This document shows, piece after piece, positions 17,609 through 26,850 of a stretch of 64,000 bases of DNA; position 1 is the first letter of the stretch; every line of letters begins with the position of its first letter. The translations under genes were made by a program, and so were the position numbers. A model generated the notes under the pieces. That model saw only the letters and a program-made list of their open reading frames with translations, did no database searches and was not told the origin of the DNA. The DNA comes from Sulfitobacter sp. BSw21498 (GTDB lineage Bacteria > Pseudomonadota > Alphaproteobacteria > Rhodobacterales > Rhodobacteraceae): positions 1,488,001 to 1,552,000 of the forward strand of contig NZ_CP040753.1 in assembly GCF_006064855.1 (NCBI RefSeq), written 5' to 3'.

Positions 17609-18943
17609 ATGAAAAACTGGCTTCGCAAACATCCTCAGGTCCGCACAATCCGTGTGGCCGCCGCTGACCTGAACGGTCAGGCCCGAGGCAAGCGCATTCC
17701 CACGCGTTTTGCCGACAAGGTCGTAGAGGACGGCACGCGCTTTCCGATGTCGGTGCTTAACCTCGACATCTGGGGCGAAGACATCGACGACAGCCCGCTG
17801 GTATTCGAAAGCGGTGATGCCGATGGCATCCTGCACCCGACAGAGCGTGGCTTTCTGCCGATGCCGTGGCTTGATGCGCCGTCAGCCCTGCTGCCGATCT
17901 GGATGTTCCACGAGGATGGCCGACCCTATGGCGGTGACCCGCGTCATGCCCTGCGCGCGGTGGTTGATCGCTATAAATCGCGCGGGCTGACACCGGTCTG
18001 CGCAGTCGAGCTTGAATTCTTTCTAATCGACGATTCGGGCCGCAAGCTTCAGGTGCCCCTGTCGCCGCGGTCGGGCAAACGCCGCAAGGCGGCTGAAACC
18101 CTGTCGATCCGCGCGCTAGACCAGTTCGATGAATTCTTCACCGACCTTTATGACGCCTGCGAAGAGATGGATATCCCCGCCGATACCGCGATTTCAGAGG
18201 CAGGTCTGGGCCAGTTCGAAATCAACCTGATGCACTGCGACGATGCCCTGCGCGCCGCCGATGATGCGTGGTTGTTCAAGATGCTGGTCAAGGGCCTTGC
18301 CCGCCGTCACGGCTTTGCCGCGAGCTTTATGGCGAAACCCTACGAGGATTACCCCGGATCTGGTCTGCACACGCATTTCTCTGTGCTCGACAAGAACGGC
18401 AACAACGTCTTTGACGACGGCGGCCCCCAAGGCACCGCGATCATGCGCCACGCGGTTGCGGGCTGTATGAACGCCATGGTCGGCTGCGCGCTGGTCTTTG
18501 CCCCTCATGCCAACAGCTTTGACCGGATGGTACCCGGTGCCCACGCGCCCACGGGCATTTCATGGGCCTATGAGAACCGTACCTCGTCGATCCGCATCCC
18601 GTCGGGCAGCCACAAGGCGCGGCGTATCGAACACCGTGTGTCGGGCGGTGACGTGAACCCCTATCTGATGCTGGCCGCCGTGCTGGGGGCCGCGATGAAC
18701 GGCATCGAAGACGGGGCCGAACCCCCTGCCCCGATCACCGGCAACGCCTATGCCGCCGAACTTCCGCAAATTCCGGGCGACTGGAAATCCGCGATCGATG
18801 CCTTCGAGAACTCGGAAGAGGTGAAACGCATTTTCGCCCCCGAAATGGTGCGCAACTTTATCCTGACCAAACGCCAAGAGCTGCATTATATGCAAGAACT
18901 GACCCCGCAAGAGCAGGTCGAAATCTATCTGGACACGGTGTAG
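17609..18943 (+). CDS. glutamine synthetase-family ligase, gamma-glutamylputrescine synthetase-like (copy 1)
   Basis: A 444-residue ATP-dependent ligase of the GS-III/PuuA class, which forms a gamma-glutamyl amide from glutamate and an amine. Metal-site elements are visible: AVELEFFL (about residue 133), a GLGQFEINL stretch (about 195), and HTHFSV (about 255). The ATP/glutamate block NRTSSIRIP (about 327) is also present. The length fits PuuA rather than GlnA (about 470), and the GlnA adenylylation tyrosine loop is not seen. It is followed after 4 bp by the amidotransferase gene. Confidence 0.88.
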   Translation: MKNWLRKHPQVRTIRVAAADLNGQARGKRIPTRFADKVVEDGTRFPMSVLNLDIWGEDIDDSPLVFESGDADGILHPTERGFLPMPWLDAPSALLPIWMFHEDGRPYGGDPRHALRAVVDRYKSRGLTPVCAVELEFFLIDDSGRKLQVPLSPRSGKRRKAAETLSIRALDQFDEFFTDLYDACEEMDIPADTAISEAGLGQFEINLMHCDDALRAADDAWLFKMLVKGLARRHGFAASFMAKPYEDYPGSGLHTHFSVLDKNGNNVFDDGGPQGTAIMRHAVAGCMNAMVGCALVFAPHANSFDRMVPGAHAPTGISWAYENRTSSIRIPSGSHKARRIEHRVSGGDVNPYLMLAAVLGAAMNGIEDGAEPPAPITGNAYAAELPQIPGDWKSAIDAFENSEEVKRIFAPEMVRNFILTKRQELHYMQELTPQEQVEIYLDTV

Positions 18944-18947
18944 ACAG

Positions 18948-19637
18948 ATGGCTCTCATGAAAATCGGCATCCTCCAGACCGGCCACTCCCCCGACAACAT
19001 GAAAGACGCGCTTGGCGATTATGGCGATATGTTCGTCAAACTGCTGGGCGGGCATGATTTCGAGTTTCAGATCTGGTCGGTTGTCGATGGCGACTTCCCC
19101 GCGTCGGCGGTCGACGCCGACGGTTGGCTCATTACCGGATCCAAACACGGTGCCTACGAAGACCACGACTGGATCCCACCGCTTGAACAGCTGATCCGTG
19201 GCATCCGCGACGCAGGCCGCCCCTTGGTCGGCATCTGCTTTGGCCACCAGATTATCGCCCAAGCCCTTGGCGGCAAAGTCGAAAAATTCGCGGGGGGCTG
19301 GTCTGTCGGCCGGACCGAATACACCATCGACGGCGAAACGCTAGCGCTGAACGCCTGGCATCAGGATCAGGTCACCGAACTGCCCCAAGGCGCGAAGGTT
19401 GTCGGCGCATCAGATTTCTGCGCCAATGCCGCCTTGCTCTATGATGATCAAATCTGGACGATCCAGCCCCACCCCGAGTTTACGCAAGATTTCATCGACG
19501 GGCTGATCCGCACCCGCGGCAAGGGCGTGGTACCCGACCACCAGCTTGAATCTGCCTCGGCCCTGCTGGGCGCCCCCACTGACAACGCGAAAATCGCCGC
19601 CCACATTGCAGACTTCCTCAAGAAAGAGAGATTATGA
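18948..19637 (+). CDS. class I glutamine amidotransferase-like hydrolase
   Basis: A 229-residue single-domain class I GATase. The nucleophile elbow is GICFGHQI with Cys97, and the catalytic His/Glu pair is in QPHPEF (about 174-176). In this operon it probably splits a gamma-glutamyl amide intermediate (the PuuD role), though it is closer in length and motifs to GuaA-type GATases than to E. coli PuuD. The ATG follows the ligase stop by 4 bp, and its own stop overlaps the next start (ATGATG region at 19634). Confidence 0.85.
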   Translation: MALMKIGILQTGHSPDNMKDALGDYGDMFVKLLGGHDFEFQIWSVVDGDFPASAVDADGWLITGSKHGAYEDHDWIPPLEQLIRGIRDAGRPLVGICFGHQIIAQALGGKVEKFAGGWSVGRTEYTIDGETLALNAWHQDQVTELPQGAKVVGASDFCANAALLYDDQIWTIQPHPEFTQDFIDGLIRTRGKGVVPDHQLESASALLGAPTDNAKIAAHIADFLKKERL

Positions 19638-20995
19638 TGTCCGACTGGCTTGAAGAGCTTCCCCCCGCAGCACGTGCATATCTAGAGGGTCGACGGCTCG
19701 ACGAAGTCGAATGTATCATCCCTGATATTCCCGGCATCGCACGCGGCAAGGCAGTGCCCGCGACGAAATTTGCGCGTCAGGAGTATTTTCACCTTCCCGA
19801 CAGCATCTTCTACCAGACCATTACCGGCGAATGGGGCGATGCCGCCGGTGTTGACGGCTTCATCGAAAAAGACATGATCCTGCGCCCCGATATCTCGACC
19901 GCGACCGCCGCCCCCTGGACGGGTGACTGGACCTTGCAAGTCATTCATGACGCCTATGATCGCGATGGCAACGCTGTCGGCTATTCGCCACGCAATGTGC
20001 TAAAGCGGGTCGTCGAGCTGTATCGCGCGCAAGGCTGGGAACCCGTTGTGGCCCCCGAGATGGAATTCTTTCTGGTCGCCCGCAACCTTGACCCCGCCCA
20101 CGAGATCAAGCCGATGATGGGCCGCTCGGGCCGGCCCGCCGCTGCGCGTCAGGCCTATTCCATGACCGCCGTGGACGAATTCGGCCCCGTGATCGACGAC
20201 ATCTATGATTTCGCAGAGGCGCAGGGCTTCGAGATTGACGGCATCACCCAAGAAGGCGGCGCGGGCCAGCTGGAGATCAACCTGATCCACGGCGACCCTG
20301 TGCGTCTGGCAGACGAAGTGTTCTATTTCAAACGTCTGATCCGCGAAGCCGCGCTGCGCCACGATTGCTATGCCACCTTCATGGCGAAACCCATCGCCAA
20401 TGAACCCGGCAGCGCGATGCATATCCATCATTCGGTGCTGGACGCGACAACGGGCAAGAACATCTTCTCTGACCCGGAGGGTGGCGAAACGGAAGCGTTT
20501 TATCACTTTATCGCCGGTATGCAAAACCACATGCCCGACGCGCTGGCCGTCCTTGCACCCTATGTGAACAGCTATCGGCGCTACGTCAAAGACCACGCCG
20601 CGCCGATCAATCTGGAATGGGGCCGCGACAATCGCACCACGGGCATCCGCGTGCCCCTGTCCGGCCCGTCGTCGCGCCGCGTCGAGAACCGTCTGGCCGG
20701 GATGGACTGCAACCCCTACCTCGGCATCGCGGCGTCTCTGGCCTGCGGCTATCTAGGAATGATGGAACAGAAAGACCCCAAACCCGAATTCAAGGGTGAT
20801 GCCTATGACGGCGACGGGGATATCCCGCAGGTTCTAGGGTCAGCACTTGATCTGTTCGAAGAGGCCACAACCTTGCACGAGGTGCTTGGGCCCGAGTTCG
20901 CCCGCGTCTATGCGATCGTGAAACGCGCCGAATACGAGGAATTCCTGCATGTCATTTCCCCGTGGGAACGCGAGCACCTGTTGATGAACGTCTAG
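19634..20995 (+). CDS. glutamine synthetase-family ligase, gamma-glutamylputrescine synthetase-like (copy 2)
   Basis: A 453-residue second PuuA-class ligase, clearly diverged from copy 1. It has an N-terminal GS beta-grasp (VECIIPDIPGIARGKAVP), APEMEFFLV (about residue 137), GGAGQLEINL (about 212), MHIHHSV (about 257) and NRTTGIRVP (about 333). Two ligases around one amidotransferase suggest two related substrates or successive glutamylations. It overlaps the amidotransferase by 4 bp. Confidence 0.88.
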   Translation: MMSDWLEELPPAARAYLEGRRLDEVECIIPDIPGIARGKAVPATKFARQEYFHLPDSIFYQTITGEWGDAAGVDGFIEKDMILRPDISTATAAPWTGDWTLQVIHDAYDRDGNAVGYSPRNVLKRVVELYRAQGWEPVVAPEMEFFLVARNLDPAHEIKPMMGRSGRPAAARQAYSMTAVDEFGPVIDDIYDFAEAQGFEIDGITQEGGAGQLEINLIHGDPVRLADEVFYFKRLIREAALRHDCYATFMAKPIANEPGSAMHIHHSVLDATTGKNIFSDPEGGETEAFYHFIAGMQNHMPDALAVLAPYVNSYRRYVKDHAAPINLEWGRDNRTTGIRVPLSGPSSRRVENRLAGMDCNPYLGIAASLACGYLGMMEQKDPKPEFKGDAYDGDGDIPQVLGSALDLFEEATTLHEVLGPEFARVYAIVKRAEYEEFLHVISPWEREHLLMNV

Positions 20996-21014
20996 GCCCG
21001 CATCGCCTGCGGGA

Positions 21015-21047
21015 GCCTTCGGCGAGGATTTAGGACCATTTGGAAGC
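21015..21047 (+). repeat. dispersed intergenic repeat, copy A
   Basis: A 33-bp element beginning GCCTTCGGCGAGGATTT and ending TGGAAGC, between a ligase stop and the next gene. It matches copy B (61919-61951, inverted) at 29 of 33 positions and copy C (23648-23681, inverted) more loosely. Confidence 0.75.
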
Positions 21048-21068
21048 GACTGCGGGGGCCGATCTGAC

Positions 21069-22373
21069 ATGAATCTGCTATATGCAAATGACGCGCCGGG
21101 GCGTTACCCCGACAGCTGGTACGCTGCGACCGCGACCTCCAGCACACCCTACCCAACCCTAAAGGGGGACCAGCGCGCCGATGTCTGCATCGTGGGTGGC
21201 GGCTATACCGGACTGTCCGCCGCCTTGCATCTGGCACAAGCGGGGCGCCGCGTGGTGCTGGTCGAAGCGCAGCGTGTGGGCTTTGGCGCATCGGGCCGCA
21301 ACGGCGGTCAGCTGGGCAGCGGGCAGCGGGTGGAACAAGACGCCTTGGAAAAGATGGTCGGTGCTGACGCCGCCCGCCGTCTGTGGGACCTGGGCGAAGA
21401 CGCCAAGGCGCTGGTCAAGCAGCTGATCGCAACCCATGACATCGACTGCCACCTCAAGCCCGGTGTGGCCTGGACCGCCAGCACGTCGGCGGATGTGGAT
21501 CACCTGCACGCCTACGCCGGCTTTCTGCAAGAACGCTATGGCTACGACCAGATAGAGCTGTTGGACCGCGACGCCCTGCGTAACGTCTGCGCCTCGCCGG
21601 CCTATGCTGGCGGTATTCTGGATATGGGTGCCGCGCATCTGCATCCCCTGAACCTCGCCCTTGGACTGGCCCGTGCCGCGGCGGCCGCGGGGGTAGAGAT
21701 CTATGAACGCAGCGCCGTGCACCATATCGCCGAAGGGGACCCTGCCATCGTGCAAACCGATGGCGGGCGGGTAACGGCCGATCATGTGATCCTTGCCTGC
21801 AACGGCTATCTTGGCGGGCTGAACCGCAAGGTTGCGGCCAAGGTGATGCCGATCAACAACTTTATCGTCGCCACCGAACCCTTGGGGGATCGCACAAAGG
21901 AAGTGTTGCCCCGTGACGTCGCCGTGGCCGATAGCAAATTCGTGGTGAATTATTTCCGGCTTAGCCATGACGGGCGGCTGCTGTTTGGCGGCGGCGAAAG
22001 CTATGGCTACCGGTTCCCCAGTGATGTCGCGGCCAAAGCCCGCAAGCCCATGAGCCAAGTTTTCCCCGCTCTGCGCGACGTAAAAATCGATTACGCTTGG
22101 GGCGGCACGCTGGCGATCACCATGAAGCGTCTGCCGTTTCTCGCACGTGTTGCGCCGAATATCTTGTCGGCCTCGGGCTATTCCGGCCACGGCGTCGGCA
22201 CGGCGATCCACGCAGGCCAGCTGATGGCACGTGCAATTGAAGGCGACGGCGATGGCTTTGACACCATGAGCGCCCTGCCCACCCCCAGCTTCCCCGGCGG
22301 CGGAGCCTTGCGCAGTCCGCTGCTTGCGCTGGCAATGACCTGGTTCAGCTTGCGCGATCGGCTGGGGATCTAG
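21069..22373 (+). CDS. FAD-dependent amine oxidoreductase (DadA/PuuB family)
   Basis: A 434-residue flavoprotein. It has an ADP-binding Rossmann motif VGGGYTGLSAALHLA (about residues 41-55), the glycine-rich GFGASGRNGGQ (about 74-84), and the C-terminal ASGYSGHGVGTAIHAG FAD contact (about 358). It fits gamma-glutamylputrescine oxidase (PuuB) or a related D-amino-acid/amine oxidase. With the two ligases and the amidotransferase upstream, oxidation of a gamma-glutamyl amine to an aldehyde is the likely step. No dehydrogenase for that aldehyde is in the window. Confidence 0.9.
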   Translation: MNLLYANDAPGRYPDSWYAATATSSTPYPTLKGDQRADVCIVGGGYTGLSAALHLAQAGRRVVLVEAQRVGFGASGRNGGQLGSGQRVEQDALEKMVGADAARRLWDLGEDAKALVKQLIATHDIDCHLKPGVAWTASTSADVDHLHAYAGFLQERYGYDQIELLDRDALRNVCASPAYAGGILDMGAAHLHPLNLALGLARAAAAAGVEIYERSAVHHIAEGDPAIVQTDGGRVTADHVILACNGYLGGLNRKVAAKVMPINNFIVATEPLGDRTKEVLPRDVAVADSKFVVNYFRLSHDGRLLFGGGESYGYRFPSDVAAKARKPMSQVFPALRDVKIDYAWGGTLAITMKRLPFLARVAPNILSASGYSGHGVGTAIHAGQLMARAIEGDGDGFDTMSALPTPSFPGGGALRSPLLALAMTWFSLRDRLGI

Positions 22374-22467
22374 TCACAAAACATTCATAAGGCGGAGCGG
22401 GAAAAGGCTTGGTCCCACGGGCGCATTGTTTTACCATTCTGAAAACAAACATTCAGGATAATGAAAT

Positions 22468-23646
22468 ATGACCCTGCCCGACATGCACAGCGCCGAAGCC
22501 ATTCCCGACTCTGCCCGCGCCGAGATAGAGCAGCTGTTGCAAAGCGGCGATCTGTTTCGCTACACCGCTGCTGCCGACGCGCCGGTCTCCCTGCTTGAGG
22601 CCGAGTTCGCGCAGATGATGGGCAGCCGCTATGCGCTGGCAGTATCTTCGTGCTCTGCCGCGCTGTTTTTGTCGTTGCTGGCGCTGGACCTGCCGCCGAA
22701 CGCCAAGGTGCTGATCCCCGGCTTTACCTTTGCTGCCGTGCCCTCTGCCGTGATCCACGCCAATTATACGCCGGTGCTGTGCGAAGTCGGGGCGAACTAC
22801 CGGATTGATATGAAAGATTTTGCCGCCAAGCTGCCGACGGTAGATGCGGTGATCATAAGCCACATGCGCGGGCATACCTCGGATATGGATGCGATCATGC
22901 GGCTGTGCGACTCTGCAGAAATACCCGTGATCGAAGACGCAGCTCATTCGCTTGGCACGCTGTGGCATGACCGCAAGATAGGGACCATCGGTAAAATCGG
23001 CTGCTTCTCGTTCCAGTCCTACAAGATGGTCAACGCGGGCGAAGGCGGTATCCTGATCACCGATGACGCCAATCTCGCGGCCCGTGCGATCATTATGTCG
23101 GGGGCGTACGAGCACAACTGGAAGAAACACCCCGGCATCGCTGACGCCTGTGCGCGGTGGCAGAACCAGCTGCCGCTTTACAATCTGCGGCTCAATAACC
23201 TGTCGGCTGTGTTGGTCCGCGCCCAACTGGCAGAACTGCCCCGCCGTGTGGCGGATGGCTTGCGCAACCACGACTATGTCGCGGCCAAGCTGAATGCCGT
23301 TCCACAGATCGACGTCCCCGCCCCGCTCCCCCCCGAGACCCGGGCACCGGATTCCATCCAGTTCAATCTGGTTGGCTTGGACGACGCCGCCATCCGCGGC
23401 TTTGCAGATGCCAGCGCCAAGGCGGGCGTCAAGGTCCAGGTCTTTGGTCAAAGCACCGACAATGCGCGCGCTTTCTGGAACTGGCAGTTCATTCAGGATT
23501 TGCCCGACCTGCCCCAGACCCGCGCCATGTTAATGACCGCCTGCGATGTGCGCCTGCCCGTGCAACTGCAAACCGCCGATCTGGATGCCATCGTCAATGT
23601 GCTGCTGGGGGCGCTGGCCTCGGTTACAAAATCCGCCGCGGCCTAA
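22468..23646 (+). CDS. DegT/DnrJ/EryC1/StrS-type aminotransferase
   Basis: A 392-residue PLP enzyme. It has AVSSCSAALFLSLLAL (phosphate-binding region, about residue 64), IEDAAHSLG with the cofactor-contacting Asp (about 155), and the Schiff-base lysine in SYKMVNAGEGG (about 189). Such enzymes usually aminate keto sugars, but no sugar-nucleotide gene lies nearby. Whether it works with the upstream amine pathway is open. It ends at a dispersed repeat and a terminator. Confidence 0.88.
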   Translation: MTLPDMHSAEAIPDSARAEIEQLLQSGDLFRYTAAADAPVSLLEAEFAQMMGSRYALAVSSCSAALFLSLLALDLPPNAKVLIPGFTFAAVPSAVIHANYTPVLCEVGANYRIDMKDFAAKLPTVDAVIISHMRGHTSDMDAIMRLCDSAEIPVIEDAAHSLGTLWHDRKIGTIGKIGCFSFQSYKMVNAGEGGILITDDANLAARAIIMSGAYEHNWKKHPGIADACARWQNQLPLYNLRLNNLSAVLVRAQLAELPRRVADGLRNHDYVAAKLNAVPQIDVPAPLPPETRAPDSIQFNLVGLDDAAIRGFADASAKAGVKVQVFGQSTDNARAFWNWQFIQDLPDLPQTRAMLMTACDVRLPVQLQTADLDAIVNVLLGALASVTKSAAA

Positions 23647-23647
23647 G

Positions 23648-23681
23648 GCTTCATTTTGCCAGATAAACTCCCGCCGGAGGC
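23648..23681 (-). repeat. dispersed intergenic repeat, copy C
   Basis: Read on the minus strand it begins GCCTCCGGCGGGAG and ends AAATGAAGC, the same head-and-tail pattern as copies A and B. It starts 2 bp after the aminotransferase stop. Confidence 0.6.
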
Positions 23682-23697
23682 ATCCGGCAGACACAGC

Positions 23698-23725
23698 AAA
23701 GCCCACCCGTCAGCGGGTGGGCTTT
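23698..23725. terminator. rho-independent terminator
   Basis: A perfect 12-bp stem AAAGCCCACCCG / CGGGTGGGCTTT with a TCAG loop lies between the convergent aminotransferase and phaR genes. It probably serves both strands. Confidence 0.88.
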
Positions 23726-23752
23726 GACCGTTCTAACGCACCGAAAAAGAGG

Positions 23753-24316
23753 CTACTTCAGCTTGGACAGTTTCTCTTGCAGCTCGGCCAGCTGCTGTTT
23801 GATCGCATCAAGACTTTCATCCTGACCGCCCCCCTTAGCGGGGCGCGCATCACCACCCCCCATGCCATTCCAAGGCGTCGGAATGTTGCCTGTCATCGCT
23901 TTCATAAAGGCCTCTTGCTGGGCCTGCATGACCTCGAAGCCCGGCATTTTCGACATCGGGTTGATCGTGTTGATATTCTCGAGCACCCGTGCCTGACCAT
24001 CGCGCAGCATATCGAACGACGATTTCAGGAACTGCGGCACGACACTGGCATCGGGGGACATATAGCTGCGGACAAGATCGTTCAGCACATCCACGGGCAG
24101 CACGGATTCACCGCGGCTTTCGTGTTCGGCGATAATTTGCAGTAGGTATTGGCGGGTCAGATCGTCGCCTGATTTCAGGTCCACAATCTTCACCTCTCGG
24201 CCATCGCGGATAAAGCCCGAAATATCGTCTAAAGTGACATAATCACTGGTTTCGGTATTATACAGGCGGCGGCTTGCATATCGTTTGATAAGCAGGGGCT
24301 TGACTGTTTCGGTCAC
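23753..24316 (-). CDS. phaR: polyhydroxyalkanoate synthesis repressor PhaR
   Basis: A 187-residue DNA-binding repressor that senses PHA granules. The PHB/PHA accumulation regulator domain starts at about residue 8 (LLIKRYASRRLYNTETSDYVTL), followed by a second PHB_acc block (RQYLLQIIAEHES, about 55). The C-terminus is a Gln/Glu/Lys coiled coil. I chose GTG 24316 because GGAAGGA lies 6 bases upstream and homologues start just before LLIKRYA; ATG 24406 would need an unlikely leader. A CTGC-N3-GCAG operator lies 26 bp upstream, so it is probably autoregulated. Confidence 0.93.
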   Translation of the reverse strand: MTETVKPLLIKRYASRRLYNTETSDYVTLDDISGFIRDGREVKIVDLKSGDDLTRQYLLQIIAEHESRGESVLPVDVLNDLVRSYMSPDASVVPQFLKSSFDMLRDGQARVLENINTINPMSKMPGFEVMQAQQEAFMKAMTGNIPTPWNGMGGGDARPAKGGGQDESLDAIKQQLAELQEKLSKLK

Positions 24317-24341
24317 ACTAGGTCCTTCCCAAATAGGCATG

Positions 24342-24352
24342 CTGCATTGCAG
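24342..24352. promoter_or_regulatory. probable PhaR operator upstream of phaR
   Basis: CTGCATTGCAG, a perfect CTGC-N3-GCAG palindrome. PhaR of Paracoccus denitrificans is known to bind this type of site. Its place just upstream of the phaR start suggests autoregulation. Confidence 0.7.
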
Positions 24353-24387
24353 CTTAGGGCAGCTTAAATGAAAAAGATAGGCGCCAC

Positions 24388-24415
24388 AAAAAAGGGCAGA
24401 CCGCAAAGTCTGCCC
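24388..24415 (-). terminator. terminator after phaP
   Basis: On the minus strand AGGGCAGAC pairs with GTCTGCCCT around a 6-base loop, followed by six T. It lies 35 bp past the phaP stop and separates phaP from phaR. Confidence 0.85.
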
Positions 24416-24449
24416 TCATTAATCTTTACTGTACCAAAGGCCAGAGCGA

Positions 24450-24893
24450 TTACTTCGCTGTGGCTTTCTTTGTCGCGGCTGTCGCGTCGGAAGTTGCCTT
24501 TTTGACAGCAGCCGTTGCTTCTTCGGACATGTCTTTGCCAGCAGCCATCATCAGCTCAACAGTGTCCATCTGGACCTTCTTGGCGATCTCGGCGAAAGCG
24601 GCCATGTGCTCGGACGCAACTTCGGCAGAGGCCGAGGTGAACTCGGTCATTGCTTTGGCGTAGTCAGCAGGCTCTTGCTTGGCTTTCGACATTTCCGACA
24701 TTTTTGTCAGCGTGTCTTGAGTCCATTTGCTGGAAATCGCTGCGGATTTCTCAGCGGCGCTCAAGGCCACACCGGACAGCTTTTCGTTCAGCGTCGCGGT
24801 GGTTTTGAACGCATCGTTCATTGCGGATGTGTCAACGGGGAATGCACCCATCATGTCTTTCATCATCGCGGCGAAATCTGGTGTCTTCGTCAT
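24450..24893 (-). CDS. phaP: phasin (PHA granule surface protein)
   Basis: A 147-residue amphipathic helical protein that coats PHA granules. It has the phasin-type long helices rich in Ala, Met, Lys and Glu (EKLSGVALSAAEKSAAISSKW; EHMAAFAEIAKKVQMDTVELM). The C-terminal AAVKK/ATSDATAATKKATAK tail is like histone H1 and may touch DNA or the granule surface. AAGGAG precedes ATG 24893. Two PhaR-type sites lie 67-103 bp upstream. Confidence 0.92.
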   Translation of the reverse strand: MTKTPDFAAMMKDMMGAFPVDTSAMNDAFKTTATLNEKLSGVALSAAEKSAAISSKWTQDTLTKMSEMSKAKQEPADYAKAMTEFTSASAEVASEHMAAFAEIAKKVQMDTVELMMAAGKDMSEEATAAVKKATSDATAATKKATAK

Positions 24894-24959
24894 GATAAAC
24901 TCTCCTTATGGGGGTAAGCGGCGTCTACCGCTTCGTTATGACTAAGCTTAAGATAGATG

Positions 24960-24996
24960 CTGCAGTGCGGCATTGCAAGCTTTTTCTGCATTGCAG
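24960..24996. promoter_or_regulatory. probable PhaR operators upstream of phaP
   Basis: A perfect CTGC-ATT-GCAG palindrome at 24986-24996 and a one-mismatch copy (CTGC-AGT-GCGG) at 24960-24970, between phaP and phaC. Two sites 26 bp apart, centre to centre, suit cooperative repression of phaP. Confidence 0.72.
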
Positions 24997-25044
24997 CATC
25001 GTCATTTCTCGACACTCACGCCCCTAAAAAATTGGGCAATTAGA

Positions 25045-26850
25045 TCAACCTCTTGCCCTGCGGGCCACATAGGTGCCGGGCGCATCGCCAAACGTCTCAC
25101 GGCCATTTTCACCCGCAATACGTGCATCCACCTTACCGTCGGACTGATTCTCGAGCCACGCCCCCCAGCGGGGCCACCATGACCCTTCATGGAAGGCCGC
25201 GCCCTCTAGCCAGTCCTTGTGATCCAGCGATACATCAGCGTTGGTATAGTGGCCGTATTTGCCCTTGCTGGGCGGATTCACGATGCCTGCGATGTGCCCC
25301 GACTGCGTCATGACAAATGTCTTGTCAGCGCTGCCCATCAGCCCCACGCCGCGATAGCTGTCTTTCCACGGCGCGATGTGGTCCGTCTCGCAGCCGACCG
25401 CCATCAGCGGCACGTCAATGTCTTCGAGCTTCAGACAGTGGCCCAGCAGGTCGAACCCGCCGTCGACCAGCTTGTTCTGTTGGCAAAGCCCCCGCAAATA
25501 TTCCATCGCCATGCGCTGCGGCAGGTTCGCCCCGTCGCCGTTCCAGTAAAGCAGATCAAAGGCGGGCGGCGTATCGCCCAGCATATAGCTCTTGATCGCA
25601 GGTCCATAGACCAGATCATTCGACCGCAAAAAGGAAAAGGTACGCGCCATGATGAGCGACGGCAGCATGCCTTTGTCCTGGGTCTCTGCCTCGATCCCGT
25701 CAATAAAATCATCTGTCAGGAACGGCTGGAACTCCCCCTGATCGGAAAAGTCGGTCAGCGCGGTAAAGAAGGTCGCGGATTTGACCGACGTATCGCCCCG
25801 CTGTTTCATCAGCGACAGCGCCAGCGCCAGTGTCGTGCCTGCAATGCAATACCCCACGGCATGCACATTGTCTTGACCGGTGATCGCCTTGGCCTCGTTG
25901 ATCGCGGTCACAAAGCCGTCTTCGATATAGTCGCCCATTCCGACGTCACGATAGCTTTTGTCGGGATTAACCCATGACACCATGAACAACGTATAGCCCT
26001 GATCCACGATCCATTTGACCAGACTGTTCTGCTCCTTCAGATCAAGAATGTAGAATTTGTTGATCCACGGCGGAAAGATCACGATGGGGGTGGCGTCCAC
26101 CTTTTCGGTACTGGGGCTATACTGGATCAGTTCGAACAGTTTGCTGCGGAACACGACCTTGCCAGGGGTTGTGGCGATGTTGCGGCCCAGCTCGAACGCG
26201 CTGTCATCCGCCAGCCGCACGACCAGCTCGCCGTTGTTGGCCTCCAGGTCCGCGATCAGGTTCTCAAGCCCGCGGATCAGGCTTTCGCCTTCTGTGGCGA
26301 CGGCGCGTTCCAAAGCATCGGGGTTGGTGGCCAGAAAATTTGTCGGGCTCATCAGATCAACGATCTGGCGGCTAAAGTAGCTCAGGCGTTTGCGTTCGTG
26401 CGGGGCCAGATCGGCGACGTTCTCGACCGCTTGGCCAAGCGCCTCTGCGTTGATCTGGTACTGTTGTTTGACAAAATTGAAATAGGGGTGCGATTTCCAC
26501 AACGGGTTGGCAAAGCGGCGGTCCTCGGGCGCGGTATCTTCAGGGGCTGCCAGCTTGCCTTTGGCCAGCGCCTGCTGCGCCTCGACGAAGTGGCTGACAG
26601 ATTTGCTCCAGTACGACACCTGCTGCTCGATCATCTTGGCCGGATTTTGCACAGCTTCGGCCCAATAGGACGTCGCAGCCTTTGTGAACAGCTCCTGATT
26701 CGGGCCGTCCAAACTCGCCTGATGCGTGTCCCGGCCGACCATGATCTGCGACAGCCGAGCCCCCAGCGCTTCGACCTTGCGCAGGTTTTCCTCCATACGT
26801 TCCTGTGCCTTGGAACTCTCAACGTCGGTCTTAGTTGTTTTTATTGTCAT
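25045..26850 (-). CDS. phaC: class I polyhydroxyalkanoate synthase
   Basis: A 601-residue enzyme that polymerises (R)-3-hydroxyacyl-CoA. The N-terminal PhaC_N domain spans about residues 60-260. The alpha/beta-hydrolase core has the lipase-like box GYCIAG with nucleophile Cys335. The catalytic Asp is in the region GCETDHIAP and the His is in QSGHIAGIVNPP. Length matches class I synthases that work without a PhaE partner. It is divergent from the depolymerase phaZ across 105 bp and upstream of phaP and phaR on the same strand. Confidence 0.97.
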   Translation of the reverse strand: MTIKTTKTDVESSKAQERMEENLRKVEALGARLSQIMVGRDTHQASLDGPNQELFTKAATSYWAEAVQNPAKMIEQQVSYWSKSVSHFVEAQQALAKGKLAAPEDTAPEDRRFANPLWKSHPYFNFVKQQYQINAEALGQAVENVADLAPHERKRLSYFSRQIVDLMSPTNFLATNPDALERAVATEGESLIRGLENLIADLEANNGELVVRLADDSAFELGRNIATTPGKVVFRSKLFELIQYSPSTEKVDATPIVIFPPWINKFYILDLKEQNSLVKWIVDQGYTLFMVSWVNPDKSYRDVGMGDYIEDGFVTAINEAKAITGQDNVHAVGYCIAGTTLALALSLMKQRGDTSVKSATFFTALTDFSDQGEFQPFLTDDFIDGIEAETQDKGMLPSLIMARTFSFLRSNDLVYGPAIKSYMLGDTPPAFDLLYWNGDGANLPQRMAMEYLRGLCQQNKLVDGGFDLLGHCLKLEDIDVPLMAVGCETDHIAPWKDSYRGVGLMGSADKTFVMTQSGHIAGIVNPPSKGKYGHYTNADVSLDHKDWLEGAAFHEGSWWPRWGAWLENQSDGKVDARIAGENGRETFGDAPGTYVARRARG

